Part shown: positions 36,791 through 50,724 of the stretch, piece after piece | Layout of the letters: every line of letters starts with the position of its first letter | Position numbering within the stretch: position 1 is the first letter of the stretch | Source of the DNA: Ignelater luminosus | Taxonomy: Eukaryota > Arthropoda > Insecta > Coleoptera > Elateridae | NCBI GenBank assembly: GCA_011009095.1 | Contig: VTPC01000427.1 | Span: 161,485-225,484, forward strand | Length of the DNA stretch: 64,000 bases | Reading direction: 5' to 3' | The notes under the pieces: generated by a model | Database searches by the model: none | What the model was told of the DNA's origin: nothing | The model's input: the letters and a program-made list of their open reading frames with translations, nothing else | Position numbers and translations under genes: made by a program

Positions 36791-39559
36791 CACTTACCTT
36801 CATTGTCTTGATTACAAAAATGTCATTCAAAATAAAATAAATATAAATCTAAACTCTTCAATGTTAAATGCATCCAAAATAATCATTAGAGGGACTCCTT
36901 TTTAAAAAAACTCTTGTTTCGATGGGTATAAATCGCAGTTGAACGCTAAGTGAATTACTTGTTCCTAATAAAGTTTGTCCGAGTTCGTTTAAATTATACT
37001 TTACGATGGTTTATTTCAGGAATGGAGAACCTTTTGCGCTTACGTGCCAAAAATTAGAAACAAACCTATATAATGGCGTAGCGTGCCAACAGGTATTTCT
37101 TGTGCAGTTAGCACTGTAGGGTGCCTACTTTCTTATGCTTCTCATAGTTGATACGGTCAGCAGAAATGGGGCTCCTATCATTTGCGTGCCAATAAAACTT
37201 TCTCGCGAGGCGATGTAACTTCAAATTCTACAATATTCAGAAATATTCACTGATATTTTAGAGACTTCTTATTTTTGTGTTATATTGTGAATAGAAACAT
37301 TGCGTGGAAATTCTAAAACAACCCAGTTATTCGTAACACTAAAAACGTAAAACGAATTTTCCATCTTCCAAAACCGCAATGTTCCAGAACCTACTTCAAA
37401 TTTTAAATAAAATCTTTTGCAAACTAATGACAGAAGAACTACAGTGCTGAAGGTACTCGCTTTGTTGTAATAACACAGTTTATCTAAACTATGAAAGTAT
37501 TCTATGGAAGATTAGAGACAGTAGAATTTCTCTAAGGCGACCGATCAACTTGCGTTCTAAGATATTCTGATCTCTTGCAGAAGTGCTCACGCTCGTTCCT
37601 CAACTCGATCGCATTTCTTCACTTTCTAAGCATCAACATCACGGCCCGCCATTCGTTTGCGGTTTCTTTTGCTTATGGTTCTTGGTCTCCTCCACTAATA
37701 ACCACCCCTAATGACTGAAGAGAAGTTTAACTCTTTAACAGTCAGCCTCTTTCAGCAGCGTTTTATTTTTGATTTCATTCTTCATTGATTGAAATGGTCA
37801 CAGTGGAAAGAGTCAGATATGTAGGATTAAGCTTGCATATGCCAATTTCAAGTTGCAATTATATCGTTAATGTCATTCATTCAATACAGTAAGTCCAAAC
37901 TTATTTGAAATATTTTGCTTAACTGTATAGCGTGTTTTATAATATATAAGATGAACTATAGCGTGTCATTTTTCATCTGATACACGTTAGAATTATGTAC
38001 TTCCACTCAGCTCTTGCTAAGAAATGAAAAGTACTCCTAGTTTGTATTCAAAATTTCAACCAATCAAAGTATTTTTACATGAATCGATAATTCGTAATAA
38101 GTTCGAGTAATCAAGGGTTTTGAATTATAGAGCTTTGGCATTCGGCTTCTCGATCTTTTACGTACAAGGAGGATGCGTACGATGCAGATAAGATTCAGAA
38201 AGATACATTTCAGGGTTAGTATACATATTGTAGTTATTACTGCATTGATATCGATCGTTTGAAGATTTATACAAAACATGGTGCGCTATTGAATTATGCT
38301 TGTTATGTTATATGTTTGTTTTGGTCATAGGCAGAAAAGTTCAGGCAATATATTCGCCCACTGTCGATGTTACTCTTTTCTATGGTGAGCTTAAGATGTT
38401 TTCACTAATGAAAAATGTTTAATGATGATAGCACAAGTAGATCATCACATTATTAAACAATCTTTTCATTAGCAATTTTAAACATGATACTACCAATTTT
38501 TAATAGTTTGATACAGTATCGCAGTAAACTTTGAAAATCCGCTTTCCTAATTTTCCCCATACGCTCATTAGCGGGGTTTCCTTCGGACTCTGAAACAAAC
38601 ATGGACCAGTCCTTTAAGTAGGAGTCCTTATGCTATGGACATGTACATCTGCATGCGACAGTTCTGATTTGATATCCATATTTTCTTTTAATTCTGTTTT
38701 CATCAATAAACAAAATCAATTACGTATCCACCAGTTCGTTTCTTACGTTTGTTGAAGAACGCATAAAAGTCACTGCAAAACATGCATTTGAACAACACCT
38801 TTAAATAGTAAGTTGTGTCGTACCGGTTTAAGCTCTAGTGTGAAATGGTCCTTAATAACTGAAAGAAAACTTTGGTTCAAATTGACAAAGAGACAGAGAA
38901 GTCTTAAAATGTAAACGGTTAACAATTCCTTATAGATCTTTTATTTATTGTGGGGAGTATATTGTTTAGCAAATTCTGTATGTACTTTAACTTTGTCAAA
39001 TTTTTTTATTCAAGCTAATAAATATATTTTTTATAGCTTTTTGATATATAAAAATTCGATATGTTAAATAAATACACGTTTGCCATAAAATATAAAGTAG
39101 GTAGGTATATGAAGTCTTACTTTTCCCCATAAAATTCTCAGTAGTGAAACATGAGAACATGACCATTAGACTTTTCATTCCTTAAGTAGATTTGCATGTC
39201 TAATCGTCATAATAAAATATAATACATAACATGGTGATGAACGACATACTTTTAATATTTTTATTTAAGCCATAAATTCAGTAATCTTATAAAATCCATA
39301 TTATTCATGTTGACTAAGTTTCTTTTATTAAAAGGATTCAACTGTAACCACTAATCTCTCTTACTTAATAATGAACGCAAAAGCAAGTTTTGCATATATA
39401 AAAAGTATGAGTACACTAGAAAATGAAAAGTTACGATATCCTGTAAAATATCACACGTATATACGGTAATCGGATTATGTCTAATCCGCCAGTTATACTG
39501 AACATTAAAATTTTTTACTGAAAAGGAGAAAATATTTAAAGAGGCATGAAATCGATCAT

Positions 39560-40069
<510 letters not shown>

Positions 40070-42390
40070 TGATACTATTCTAATTTCTATATAAAAATGA
40101 TGTAGAGAACCCCACAAATAAATCTGTATTGTCACAACTGACTTCCCACAAAATTTAAAAATTCTAAAGATTTGAAAAATTATACTTAGGGGGAAAAGGG
40201 TATATTAGAGTTGACAGGAATAGAAATTTTAAATATCAATACATCAAAAGTGTAACATAATTCAGCTAAAAAAATATGAATGTGGGGGAACATAGGGGAA
40301 CTATACATAATAGGGGTCTAAGAATGAAATAGGTACCAACTAAATCAACAGCTGCACCTTGGGTGTGATCGAAAACGAAATTCTTTCTTGTTTAGTTTAC
40401 ATAACTGAGAAACGTTTAAAAGAAGAGGGTTGTTACAAATATTTTAAGCTCCATCAATGAAGGATGCTGCTTTTTTCTTTTGAATGACTTTGAAGTCTTT
40501 GTTATTGCTTGATAAAGAGGAAAATTTCCTTCTTCGATTGTAATGTATCTACATCTCAACATTATTAAAATATCAAGCACTCTTTCGTACTCTTCCGTCT
40601 CTGTAATGTTAGTTACCCTCGTTGACAGAATCTAGATCTTCATTCACTCGCTTCATCTGTGGTAGTTTTTGAAATAAATTTTAGGATATTTTTTAAGAAA
40701 GAGTCAAAGAGTGAATTCAGTCGGATATTGTTCCAGAATTGGTGCTGACTATAACCTTGGTCTCTGTTTAGTTTATCTTGGTTCTGACCAATTAGTTAGA
40801 AACAACAGGACAGTCAATAGATATAAAAGAATTAACTTTCTTGCATATTGCCGAATATGAAGTTACAAGTAGACACGTTCATAGTATCTTTTCCTTACAT
40901 TGTGCTCCATCTTAGGCCTATCATAAGTAAGTCTATATTCATGTGTATGGCATTTTAATTTATTTATGTCAACAGAAGTACATACTATAAGTTGTGAAAC
41001 TTGGATAGATGGGTTTATCCTGCACTGAAAAAGGTCCTAACTTGAAAAATAAGCAAAACTGCGTTTGCGGTATTGCTGGATTCGTTGCACTGAAAATAGT
41101 GATACAGACCAATTTTTAAAATCTCTTTTCCTATACAAATGTGAAGAAAGTCAAACGTATTTCACTCAATATCTCAAAACAATGATTTTGAGAGTTAGGG
41201 CCTTTTTATTTTATAGGGCAAAATAATTCAGATTCTACTTAAATTAGTCTTGTGACACATTCTGGGAACATGGCGCTGCTTATTCAATGTTTTTATACAG
41301 ATTATCTAGGTATTTACCTGTTTCACATGAAAGTATTGGACTAACAGTAATAAAAAAATAAAGGAGGTATTTTAATCTCTTTCACTGTTTATTATAACTG
41401 AGAGCTGTTGGTACTCAATTCCTTTCTCTGCAACGTTGCAAGTAATGATTTGTATCTCGCCCACTGCCTTTTCGCCATCTTTGTTTTTGCCTATATCTTT
41501 TACCTTTGATATTTATCTGTTCTATATTTGTTACATTTTATTTATAGTGACAGTCTGTATTTTGCATCTGGTGCTTCATTTTATTTTGCTTTTATTTGTT
41601 ATGGTATTTCGTTGATTTTGCTCAATTAACTTTGCTTGAGTAGCAGACGAAATCCATTATTATTTGCACTAAGTTTAACAAAATACCCCAGCCTCTATCT
41701 AAATTTTTTTCTGTCTAATTGAAATCAACACTTTGTATATGCATTTAATATAAAGTTTATGAGAAACTGATATATTCCTTCTATGTTTATCTCTCTAAAT
41801 TCTTTCAGGTTTTTCTGAATTCTGTAATCAATTATTTGACTGTTTCTCAATGTAGCACTTAAAGATTTTGATTTTCAAGAAACTTTTTTTCAGATCTCAT
41901 ATCTTGGAATCTTAAGTTGCTTAAACTAAATTTTTAAACCATCTTTAGTATTTTGTTTTTGATCACTACTAGTACTTATAGCGTTTTTTGTGTCAACTTT
42001 CAAATGTATACCATTTTGCGTGTTTCTACACTATTCTCTCTCCAACATTTATATATGTACATAACTGTAGAAGTGTTGTTTAATATTAATCTGCCGACTG
42101 TAGAGAATAGTTGAACATTACTTCTCCCAAAATGTTAAAGGTCGCCATCCAGGGTAGCAACCTAGTAACCTTTTGCGCAGACTAATCGATTTATTTTATT
42201 ACCCAAAAGTCCTTTAATAGCAGCTTGGCTGCCGAAAGCGATAATCTCTTAACAACTACATCTTTTGATGTTCAACAAACCTTCTGAAACATTTATTTTT
42301 ACATTTTTTATTTGCTTGTTTTGATATACTAGAACTAGATTTGACGCTAGGCCCCATGACATCTAATCTGCGCCGTAACTGTTTGTTAGA

Positions 42391-42716
42391 CCTGTATGAC
42401 ACTATGAAGAATTTTATAGAAATTTAGAAAGAATTTTCTGTACAAAATTTTCTATAAAATTCTTGACGTGCGCATGCGCGTTTTAGGCATTTTTATATGA
42501 CTGTTTTGTTTAGCCTTTTGTCCACTTTGTCTCAGCTGATTTCGATGTGCGCATGAGTTGCGTGCGCAGTTTCTCGCACAAAATTTCTACATTTTAGAAC
42601 ATGTTCTAAAAATTTTTGTAGAAATTTCATTCATTCATCCGTTTGCAACGATCAAATTTTTTTTTAAAGTAATTTCTATGAAATTTATCAGAGAATTTTT
42701 CATGGTGTCAAACAGG
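42391..42716. mobile_element. MITE-like element with nested inverted repeats (326 bp)
   Basis: The two ends are inverted copies: the left reads CCTGTATGACACTATGAAGA and the right, reverse-complemented, CCTGTTTGACACCATGAAAA, about 20 matches in 24. Inside are two more inverted repeats, a perfect 14-bp pair (42409-42422 with 42449-42462) and a palindromic core (42581-42590 with 42618-42627 around a 20-bp palindrome at 42592-42611). Variants of AATTTCTA recur about five times in both orientations. Two GC-rich GTGCGCATG words stand out. There is no coding capacity. A non-autonomous DNA transposon is the best reading. No clear target duplication was seen, so the superfamily is unassigned. Confidence 0.55.
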
Positions 42717-45700
42717 TTTTAAACAATAATAATATAAATTATTTAGATTGACTTTCCCCCGTTGTGCTATGAGTTGTGTTTCTATAGTGATGTAAGAGTC
42801 TGTTTGATTTTCTGAATTCTTTTTTATTGTCTTCCTTCCACTTTTAGCTTGACCGTTAGATGATGGGTCATCTTTGACATTTTTCAGAAATGAATTGCGT
42901 ACCATGATTAGTTTGATCACCTCCACTGGCTACCCAAATTGAGAAGAGTTTTAGAGTAGACTCTGCTGTGGTCTAATTTATAATAAAAAACATTGAATGT
43001 GCTTCATCTATAGTTAAAAGTTATTTATTAAAAAAGTGACCCAAAAAGTCTGTCGTAGACCGTTTTTGACCAATAATATACTTTCACCTGATACACCTAC
43101 ACCATATAACTTTTGACTATGACGTGTTATGTGCAATCTATAAAAGTCCTAGGCTCCTTTCGTTGCATTTTTTCTGCAAATAGTCAATCACGAATTAGAC
43201 TGCCATGATAACTGTCACTTTTAACTCAGTTTTGCGTATAGAGCGAAACTATATTAGATGAATGTGGGTTCGAGCTTGAAGTCGAGAGAAAGATTCTTGA
43301 CTTTGGAATTGAATGCAGGAAGCCAAATGGTCCTATTAGAAATAACAATAAGAACTCAGTTTTAAAACCAAGTTCTCTTGTTGAATTCAATTGGTTTTTG
43401 CTTCAAAGACACGAAAATTGTTGTAATTAGTATTAAGATCATATTAAATGCGTTTCCATCGCTGTTTTCATGTCAGAATCTTTTGAATTATTTGACTTGT
43501 CGGTTTTTTTTACTTTTCTCTCTGAAATTGTCGGTTTAACTCTGTTTTTCGACATTGGGTAGACTCAGTATAAACAATTGCTGTTGACGCAACTGAAATG
43601 GTAACGGGATGAAACTGATACTATGAGTCATTGCATACTATTTGGAAATTCGGGTATAGTGATCTTTTGCACAAACTAAACTGTTTTGTATTTGCCTCAA
43701 CTTATGATACGCATGTAACATTTTGCAAATGGACGAAACACAGAAAACCTTTCTAATTACACTGAGTTTATTTCAAAGAATTGGACGATTCTGGTATTCT
43801 AGTTGATGTTTACAGAAGATATCTGATGTTGATTAAACATATTTTCATTTAGCAAGATTTCAGTACCTTTTTGTAATTTCGAGTTCCTTCCTGACGTTAG
43901 TAATTTTTGACTTACTTTCATTGTAGCTTATACAAATATCGATTAATGTATCGATTTTCTTCTATTGTGATTATGATGATGATACTTTTTAGTAGTTATG
44001 TAGAGAAATTACAAGTTTCTTCCTACGTTTTCAAGACAACAGATTGTTAACATTTCTACTACCCTATGTTATACTATGTTAACACTACTTGCTACAAAGA
44101 CGTCATTATTTTATTGCTTTATTTTATTACTAGATCCAACCAGATAGAGAATATATGTGAATGATTTCCGGTTAAATTTGTCCCTATAAACTTTAGATTT
44201 AGGAACCACTATTTGTGTTTGATACGTTTCTCTTATCAGTTTGATTACTTTATCACTATAAAAACATGGAAACACATGTAAAACATTTTAAGAATCGGTG
44301 TTGTACTCGAAACATGACAAGCATTGAATCAGACTGTATTATATACAAACATTTATACTAGACATAGAGTGACAGAAAGAGATACACTATATTTATTTAC
44401 AACCTGGCAAGATTTGTCGATTTTTCTACTTATAAAAACAAGCTTTCATCATGGACGGTTTCCGTAGTTGCACCGAGTTTTAAGGCCATTTTTGGAAATA
44501 ACTTGTAACTTGATAAACTTGTATACAACGTTCAATCCAATTGGCGTTTCGTATTTTAAAAATGTTTAAATTTTTTGTGTGCAGCTGCTCCATATGACGG
44601 CATAGCGGTGTAGTCAAAGAAAACAAAGAACGATTAAGTTGCTATATCCGTTTGCATATTTTATGAAGTGGTTTTTAAAAATTTATATTACAGAATTGTA
44701 ATAAATATCGCGAATGCTAATAATATAAAAGTGCCGCTATTAAATTTTATCTAATCCGCTTTGCCAATTGAGATGTAATTATGTATTGGAATTTGTATGA
44801 GTTTACAAAGAACCCCTTCAATAGTCAATAATACACACCTACAAAAGTCAATTATCCATTTATTAAACCGTAAATACGATTCTATTAGTGTTGCAAACAT
44901 TACCTCCATTAGTGTTAATTAACATATTCAAGTTTTTAAGTCCTTGCTATACAGTAGATATGTAGGTATTTACTATCAGAATAATAATTCAAGTTAATGC
45001 TTTTGTTTGGTGAAAGATTCTGCAATATTTTTAAATCATTAAAGGCAAAAACTGAACATGTGCTAACAGAATTCCACCCTCGACTGGTAAAATTGATACA
45101 ACACACATCTGCTATTTTAGACCCATCAGGACTCTTTTTTCATATGCCTGGAAACAGGATGAACTGTGAATATTTCAGTATGATGAGACCAAAAATATTT
45201 TTTTGAAACAATAATTCAAAGGAAGAAACAAATAAAGAAAATTTATTTCTGTAAGTACACTAATAATCAGTTTAAAGACCACTTGGGCTTATCAAGACGT
45301 ATTATCAAAATAAAACTAGCTACCTGCTACCTTATCAACATTTATCTCAGCTTTATTTTGTAATAATACACCAAAAAAAGTACACACACTCGAGGATAAG
45401 AGGTGTACAACAAGATAAACTATATTTTTTGCATCCGGTACAATAAAATAAGCTTTAATGTTATTTATCTCTTTGTAATTGAATTCATTTTACCCTTTTA
45501 TTATTTTAACTTCTTAAGTGTGTTTTCTTAACCCCACATTGGAACCCTTATGTGTTACTTTAATAAACAAATCGAGTAAATGATAAATAGTAATGAGAGT
45601 ATTATCCGGTAAAGTGATTACTGCCATGCTATGCCAGAAACCGTCCCTTTACATCGCCCCTATTTGTTGGACACAAGTGTTCTAGGCCACGGTACGAAAT

Positions 45701-47730
45701 AAACTTTTATACATTTTAAGCAAGATTTAAACTTTTTGTAGTATAATAAATTAATTTTAATCATGTCAATTTACATTTAATTATAGGCCACTCAAATGAC
45801 TGACATACGACCTATGATTGCACATTCTATAAATGTCTTGTATTTTGCCAATGGCGATTTTCTAGTGAAGTTTATTAATTTTAATTGACTACTGGAAATA
45901 ATAAATATTTAATGATTTGTGATCTATTGGAAATTTGCACACTGAGGATAACAATGTATTAATAGAATACCTAAAACAAATTTTTACAACTATTATATAA
46001 AGGAAGCTATTTTCCTCTTAATTAATTGATCTTTGAACATAATAATTATCACTTTGTTGTTTATTTTTCGCAAGCCATAAATCTCAAATAAAGATAGTTA
46101 TAAAACGAGCTTTTTTTTATAATTTATCCTAAATTAGTTGATCTATAACGTTTAATTCTAAACTCCTTTTATAAATACATACCTGCATTAATAACAGCAA
46201 CATGATGGGTTAATAATGGTAAAGCTGAACATTTACAACTTGCTATAAAAGTATAAACTACGGAAAATACAGTTTAATGTGCAATTATAAACTGTCAGGT
46301 AATTTATATAAGGTAACAAACAATTTAGAAGCAACCACCTATAGAATGCTCTAATTGTTTTAGAAAATTGCAACGTTGATTTTATGTTTTGAAGTAGTTA
46401 TTAAAAATAATCGTGAAATTCTTAGTTCTTGTAGTTTGGTATTAAAGGGAACGGTTATAAAAGAGCAAAATGAGAAATTTAAATTATTAGAGTGAGAAAA
46501 TTAAAAGTAGCACTTCGAAAACAAATATTAAAATTATAAAGGCCCTTTTAGGTTATCCTGTGACATACTTTAATTACTAAACACCAAATCTCGCCTTCGA
46601 CATGGAATAATTTAAAAGTAAACTTGATTCATTTCACTGCTGAATTTAAAAGAAGACAAGCGTGTTCATCTCTGTAATAAAGGTTGATATGAAAGGTCTC
46701 TTTGAACTGAAAAGTGGCCGCCTTAAGGAGGTTTTACTGTACTTAGAAATAATCAAATTATCCCTTTTTTTACTTACTAAGGTATATTGAAAATGGAATA
46801 ATATTGGTTATCAACTTTCTTCTTCCTGTTGTCACTTTCTGCTTTGAAATTTGAGTGGAAAGTCATCAGTTTTCATCATTTAAGGAAATCTTCAAAATAA
46901 GTAAGGCCTGTGCTTCATACAAAACAAGCAGGAAGAATCATATCCATGCGTTTAGCTGAAATAAAGATAAAACAGAGTCCATTTTCACGCCTACTGGCAT
47001 ATCTTCAAAAATTTCAGATTTTACATCTTGAAGAATTTTGACCAAGAGAAAATTATACAATAGTTATTTACTGTACAAGTGTGCTAAGTAACGTATTACC
47101 TACTGAGAAAAAGTTGAGCCACGAGGCCTTTAGGGCGAGTAGACCATGTTTTTCGAGAGGATTATACATGTTAGCACACGTATGCAGTATAACCTTTTAT
47201 CCAACACCTTAATAATGGAATGAATATTATAATTAAACATCAATTATAAAATGTCATATACTAATTATAATAAATTTTTGAGTTCAAAACCATTTCAAAA
47301 CTTTGGTTACTATGGCGTTTCTTTCTTTTTCAGTGATTTATCTTATAAAAAAGTCACCATTCAGTTGCTTTCAATGTTTAAAATCACCTTAGTAACGTCA
47401 CATTTATTGAGAAGTGTTGGATAAAACATGTTACTATTTTCAGGGAAAATCTTTGTTTGCATTACTATGACCCTAACTAGACAATTTTGGAAATTCGTAA
47501 AACATTATTTGTCTCATCATCAATATGTCGTTTCATTAACACAAGCAACTAAACGACATCAAATTCTTGTCACTTTTGGCCTTGGACCTTTCTTTTGCCG
47601 GAAATTGACTATTGAGGGAGGGGGTTCAATGCGTGATCAGTAACAGGAACGGCATGAAGAAAAAAGGCATGACAATATTCGATTTTTCAAAAAAACATAC
47701 ATAACTTTATTCTTAGGAGTAACATTCTTA

Positions 47731-47937
47731 ATAAGGAGTACAGCCTCTTCGAGCTCGAATGTTTACCAAATTCCTAATGTCCTCTTGAGGGATACTTGTT
47801 CATTCTTTGACTAGTGTTTTTCTTAGTTTAGTATTTCTAACGTTGCAGATAGTGTAGAACGATTTCTTATCTTCTTTCGAGCATGTCCCATCCATGTGCT
47901 GGGGGTTGAAAGAAGGTCAGTCAAGTACTTCGATATT
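47731..47937 (-). pseudogene. Tc1-type transposase C-terminus, decayed
   Basis: The - strand encodes in order NIEVLD-stop-PSFNP, then (in another frame) KKIRNRSTLSATLEIL, then IPQEDIRNLVN and RRGCTPY. This is the end of a Tc1-like DD34E transposase: D-W-P-x-x-S-P-D-L-N-P-I-E-H-x-W, R-R-I-R-N-R, I-P-Q-E-D-I-R-N-L and the final C-T-P-Y or H-T-P-Y. At least two frame changes and several stops are present. The region upstream on the - strand, to about 48650, probably holds more of the element but I could not align it. Terminal repeats were not found. It is an old insertion in hth intron 3, antisense to the gene. Confidence 0.75.
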
Positions 47938-49482
47938 GTTTCGACTAACATCAATTTCTCAACAGTATCAGAAACTCGGCGATCGAATTATAATGTAGAT
48001 ATTCTTTGGGGTTGTGACCATGTCGGGCATTGATGTCTGAGTTCGAGGGTTGTGGCCTAGTTGGACGTTATGACCAAAACTTGAGCTGTGCGTTGTGACT
48101 GCTATGGTCAGATCTCTGGGTAGGTATTTTCTTGTACAAACAAAAGATTGTTTAAAATTACACTAGCTAATGGCACCAGAATATTATTTGCATAATACTC
48201 TGCAATAAACCTGCCACTCGACTCGATTATTGGTACTGATTTCAGTCTAAGCCGTTAGAGAACGTTCATTGTATGTTTTTGTTCTAGTGGTTGCAAGGTT
48301 TTGAAATCGTTTGCAAGTCTTTACCATATTTTAGTGCGACCGTTTAGGCCATTTAGACGTGAATGGAACTGTTATTTTTGATGTTTTAATGCGAATAGTA
48401 ACCGCCTTTATTGGTGTTGTGACTGAAGTTAGACAAAATTCATCTAATGTGTAGTTGGTTCTTCGAAGATAGACGTGCAGTTCTCTGATTGTTATTGCTT
48501 GTTGTTATTGTTGTGATGCTGCTTTCAATACAAAGTAGCGATTCTGCAACTTCACTGTATTGGCACCAGATTCAGGGCAGGAATTTTAGAAACTTAGCTT
48601 TTTCAAATGTCTCATTTTTCACCCAAAACACTTTTCGCTTAACAAGATGGTAATCACTCTCTAGCTGCGACAAAACTAAACACATTATTCAAGTTATTTG
48701 CAAACCCCACCCTTTCTGTTCAGTTTGTTTATGAGTCAGGGCGTAATCTGATTCGCTGACATGTATGGGTTTCCTTGGGTATCTTAACATTTGCATCTCA
48801 AAGTTATACAGTATATATTTTTCTAATAGCTTTATAGTATATGTGTCCCCCAAACAGTTTTAATATTGAATGAAATTAGATTCTCATGGTTTCAAATACG
48901 AATTCACCTCATATAAGAAGTGATGGTGTCCGTGATGACTTAATTAACAACCGGAATTTGATTGCCGGTCAGAATCCACACAAGTGAACTTATTCCTTTT
49001 AAGCCAATGGCAAACTATTAAAACGTACTTTGCTCAAGAAATTTTTTTATATAAAAATGTGCTCAGGTACTTCAAATGGTGATGAGCATCTTAGATTTTG
49101 TTCACCATAATTGGCAAAATCTATGGATAACTTCAACTTCTTGAGCATGAACTTCAATATCTTAGTTATAATCTTCTGAATATAAAGAGTCTGTGAGAAG
49201 TAAATTGTCAAAGTCTCAAATGAGTTTTTGATTTTCCTGCTAATTGTCGTTTCAGTGTATTGGGTATAGAGCAATTTACTAGTTCTCTCGATTTTGATAT
49301 TGCAATTTAGATTAGAAAAAAATAAGAAACTGGAGCAAAATGAAACATACAGAATTAAATTAATATGGCTTCCTCTAGGTAAGAATAATATGCACAAACC
49401 GAATGTTAAATTGTAAAATTATAAAACACTCCATTTTCCTTTTTAATCCAAGAAAACATAAACATATAAAGTTCTTCATAAT

Positions 49483-49522
49483 TTAGGTTAGGTTATGTTG
49501 AATTAGGGTAGGTTAGGTTAAG
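49483..49522 (+). repeat. Degenerate TTAGG-register array (8 units)
   Basis: Forty bases divide cleanly into eight 5-mers: TTAGG, TTAGG, TTATG, TTGAA, TTAGG, GTAGG, TTAGG, TTAAG. Four are exact copies of the ancestral arthropod telomere repeat, and the register never slips. It lies well inside a gene intron, so it is an interstitial telomere-like tract. Possible origins are repair with telomerase-made sequence, the tail of a telomere-linked element, or a common AGGTT-type dispersed repeat. Confidence 0.5.
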
Positions 49523-49983
49523 CTTTTTCCTTTTAGAATTCTTATTTTAAAGCTGTAAAGATAGACACTAGTCAAAATATGCGAAACGTTAAATTTCTAA
49601 AATTCAAATTGTTTTTTTACATTCAATAAATCTTGATTGGAAATATTTTGAAAGATTCTTCTAGTTTTGTTAACTTTTTTGATTTTTATTGATTCGAATA
49701 ACACACAGAAATACTTGTATCCAACAAACTTTTGTAATTAAAAAGCCACATCGATAAAAAAAAACTTCATAGAATTTTTTATTGCGATAGATTAGAAAGT
49801 TAGTTACAACTCTAATGAAAGGATTGTGTTAACAGTGATGGATATTCTGTGTTTCTTCATTTTATAACATAATGTATCGACAACTTTTAATAGTTAAAAG
49901 TACCGTTGTTACAATGATTATTTATTCATCCGCATGTTTTTTTTATATTTTACATTTTGAAAGTATTTCTCGCAAAAAAATTA

Positions 49984-50078
49984 AAATAACAACCCTTAGG
50001 GAATAACAAAAATATTTTTTAAAAATAAATTATCATATTTATAAAGATATTGTACATGTCGAGTAAGGGTTGTTATTT
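49984..50078. repeat. 15-bp perfect inverted repeat with 65-bp spacer
   Basis: AAATAACAACCCTTA (49984-49998) and its exact reverse complement (50064-50078) flank an AT-rich spacer. RNA from this region could fold into a stem-loop. The right arm sits at the edge of a GC-raised block (50080-50250). It may be the remains of a small inverted-repeat transposon or a structured RNA. It is too loose for a typical animal pre-miRNA. Confidence 0.45.
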
Positions 50079-50079
50079 C

Positions 50080-50250
50080 CTGTGGATGAGAAGGCGCGTA
50101 TGTTGTAATAGACACTTCCAACCCCATCTGCAACCCTCGCACGGCTGCGAAAGGCGATTGGGAGATTTTGACTTTGTAATTACGAATCCCCAGCCGCAGC
50201 CCTGTTAGCCGTGCATTTGTTTGTACGCACCCGTTAAATAAATCAGGGGT
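50080..50250. other. GC-raised block, candidate conserved non-coding element
   Basis: About 170 bp with CpG-containing words (GGCGCG, CGCACGGCTGCG, CCCAGCCGCAGCC) in AT-rich intron 3. No frame reads as a known protein and no splice pair is convincing. Large introns of hth-like developmental genes commonly hold enhancers, so this is a candidate, judged on composition only. Confidence 0.3.
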
Positions 50251-50373
50251 ATGAATTTGAATATGCGCTTTAACGAATTATAATGGACGAATAAATAAAT
50301 ACACTTAGGCAAATTTACACATTCAGCTGTTAAAGTATGCAATGCCGCTTCGCTATGAGGGGACATTTCCCGT

Positions 50374-50724
50374 TTAGAAGAGGTAATGATGCCCTCTCTT
50401 TAACAATTTAATAGTGTTAGTTAGTTTATTCGTTTCGTCACTGGGTTTTTTTCGAACTGATGATTTGCCTTCTTCTGCTGCTGCTGTGTGTGTTTCGTTA
50501 TCGACGAGGGACTTTATCTCCGGTGGTTCTGTGGTATTTTTAAGTCCTGACAGATGTAACAGTGACTTCTTAGAAAGCGGGGGATTGGGTCCCAAGTGCA
50601 CTGAACCTTCAAACCGTCTCTCTGCCAGTACAGGCGATGCATTCAACCAAATTCTGTTCCTTTTCCATTCTAATGCACAATAGCATACCCGCCAGCTACC
50701 CCTAAAAAATTCCAAACTTAACAC
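50374..50724. other. Open frames on both strands, unrecognised
   Basis: A 116-codon - strand frame and an 89-codon + strand frame overlap in a GC-raised stretch containing a CTGCTGCTG run. The - strand product has charged, coding-like composition (SGLKNTTEPPEIKSLVDNE, SSVRKKPSDETNKLTN) but matches no family I know. Because both strands stay open, base composition may be the cause. It could be a relic of a transposon or a processed transcript. Confidence 0.25.
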
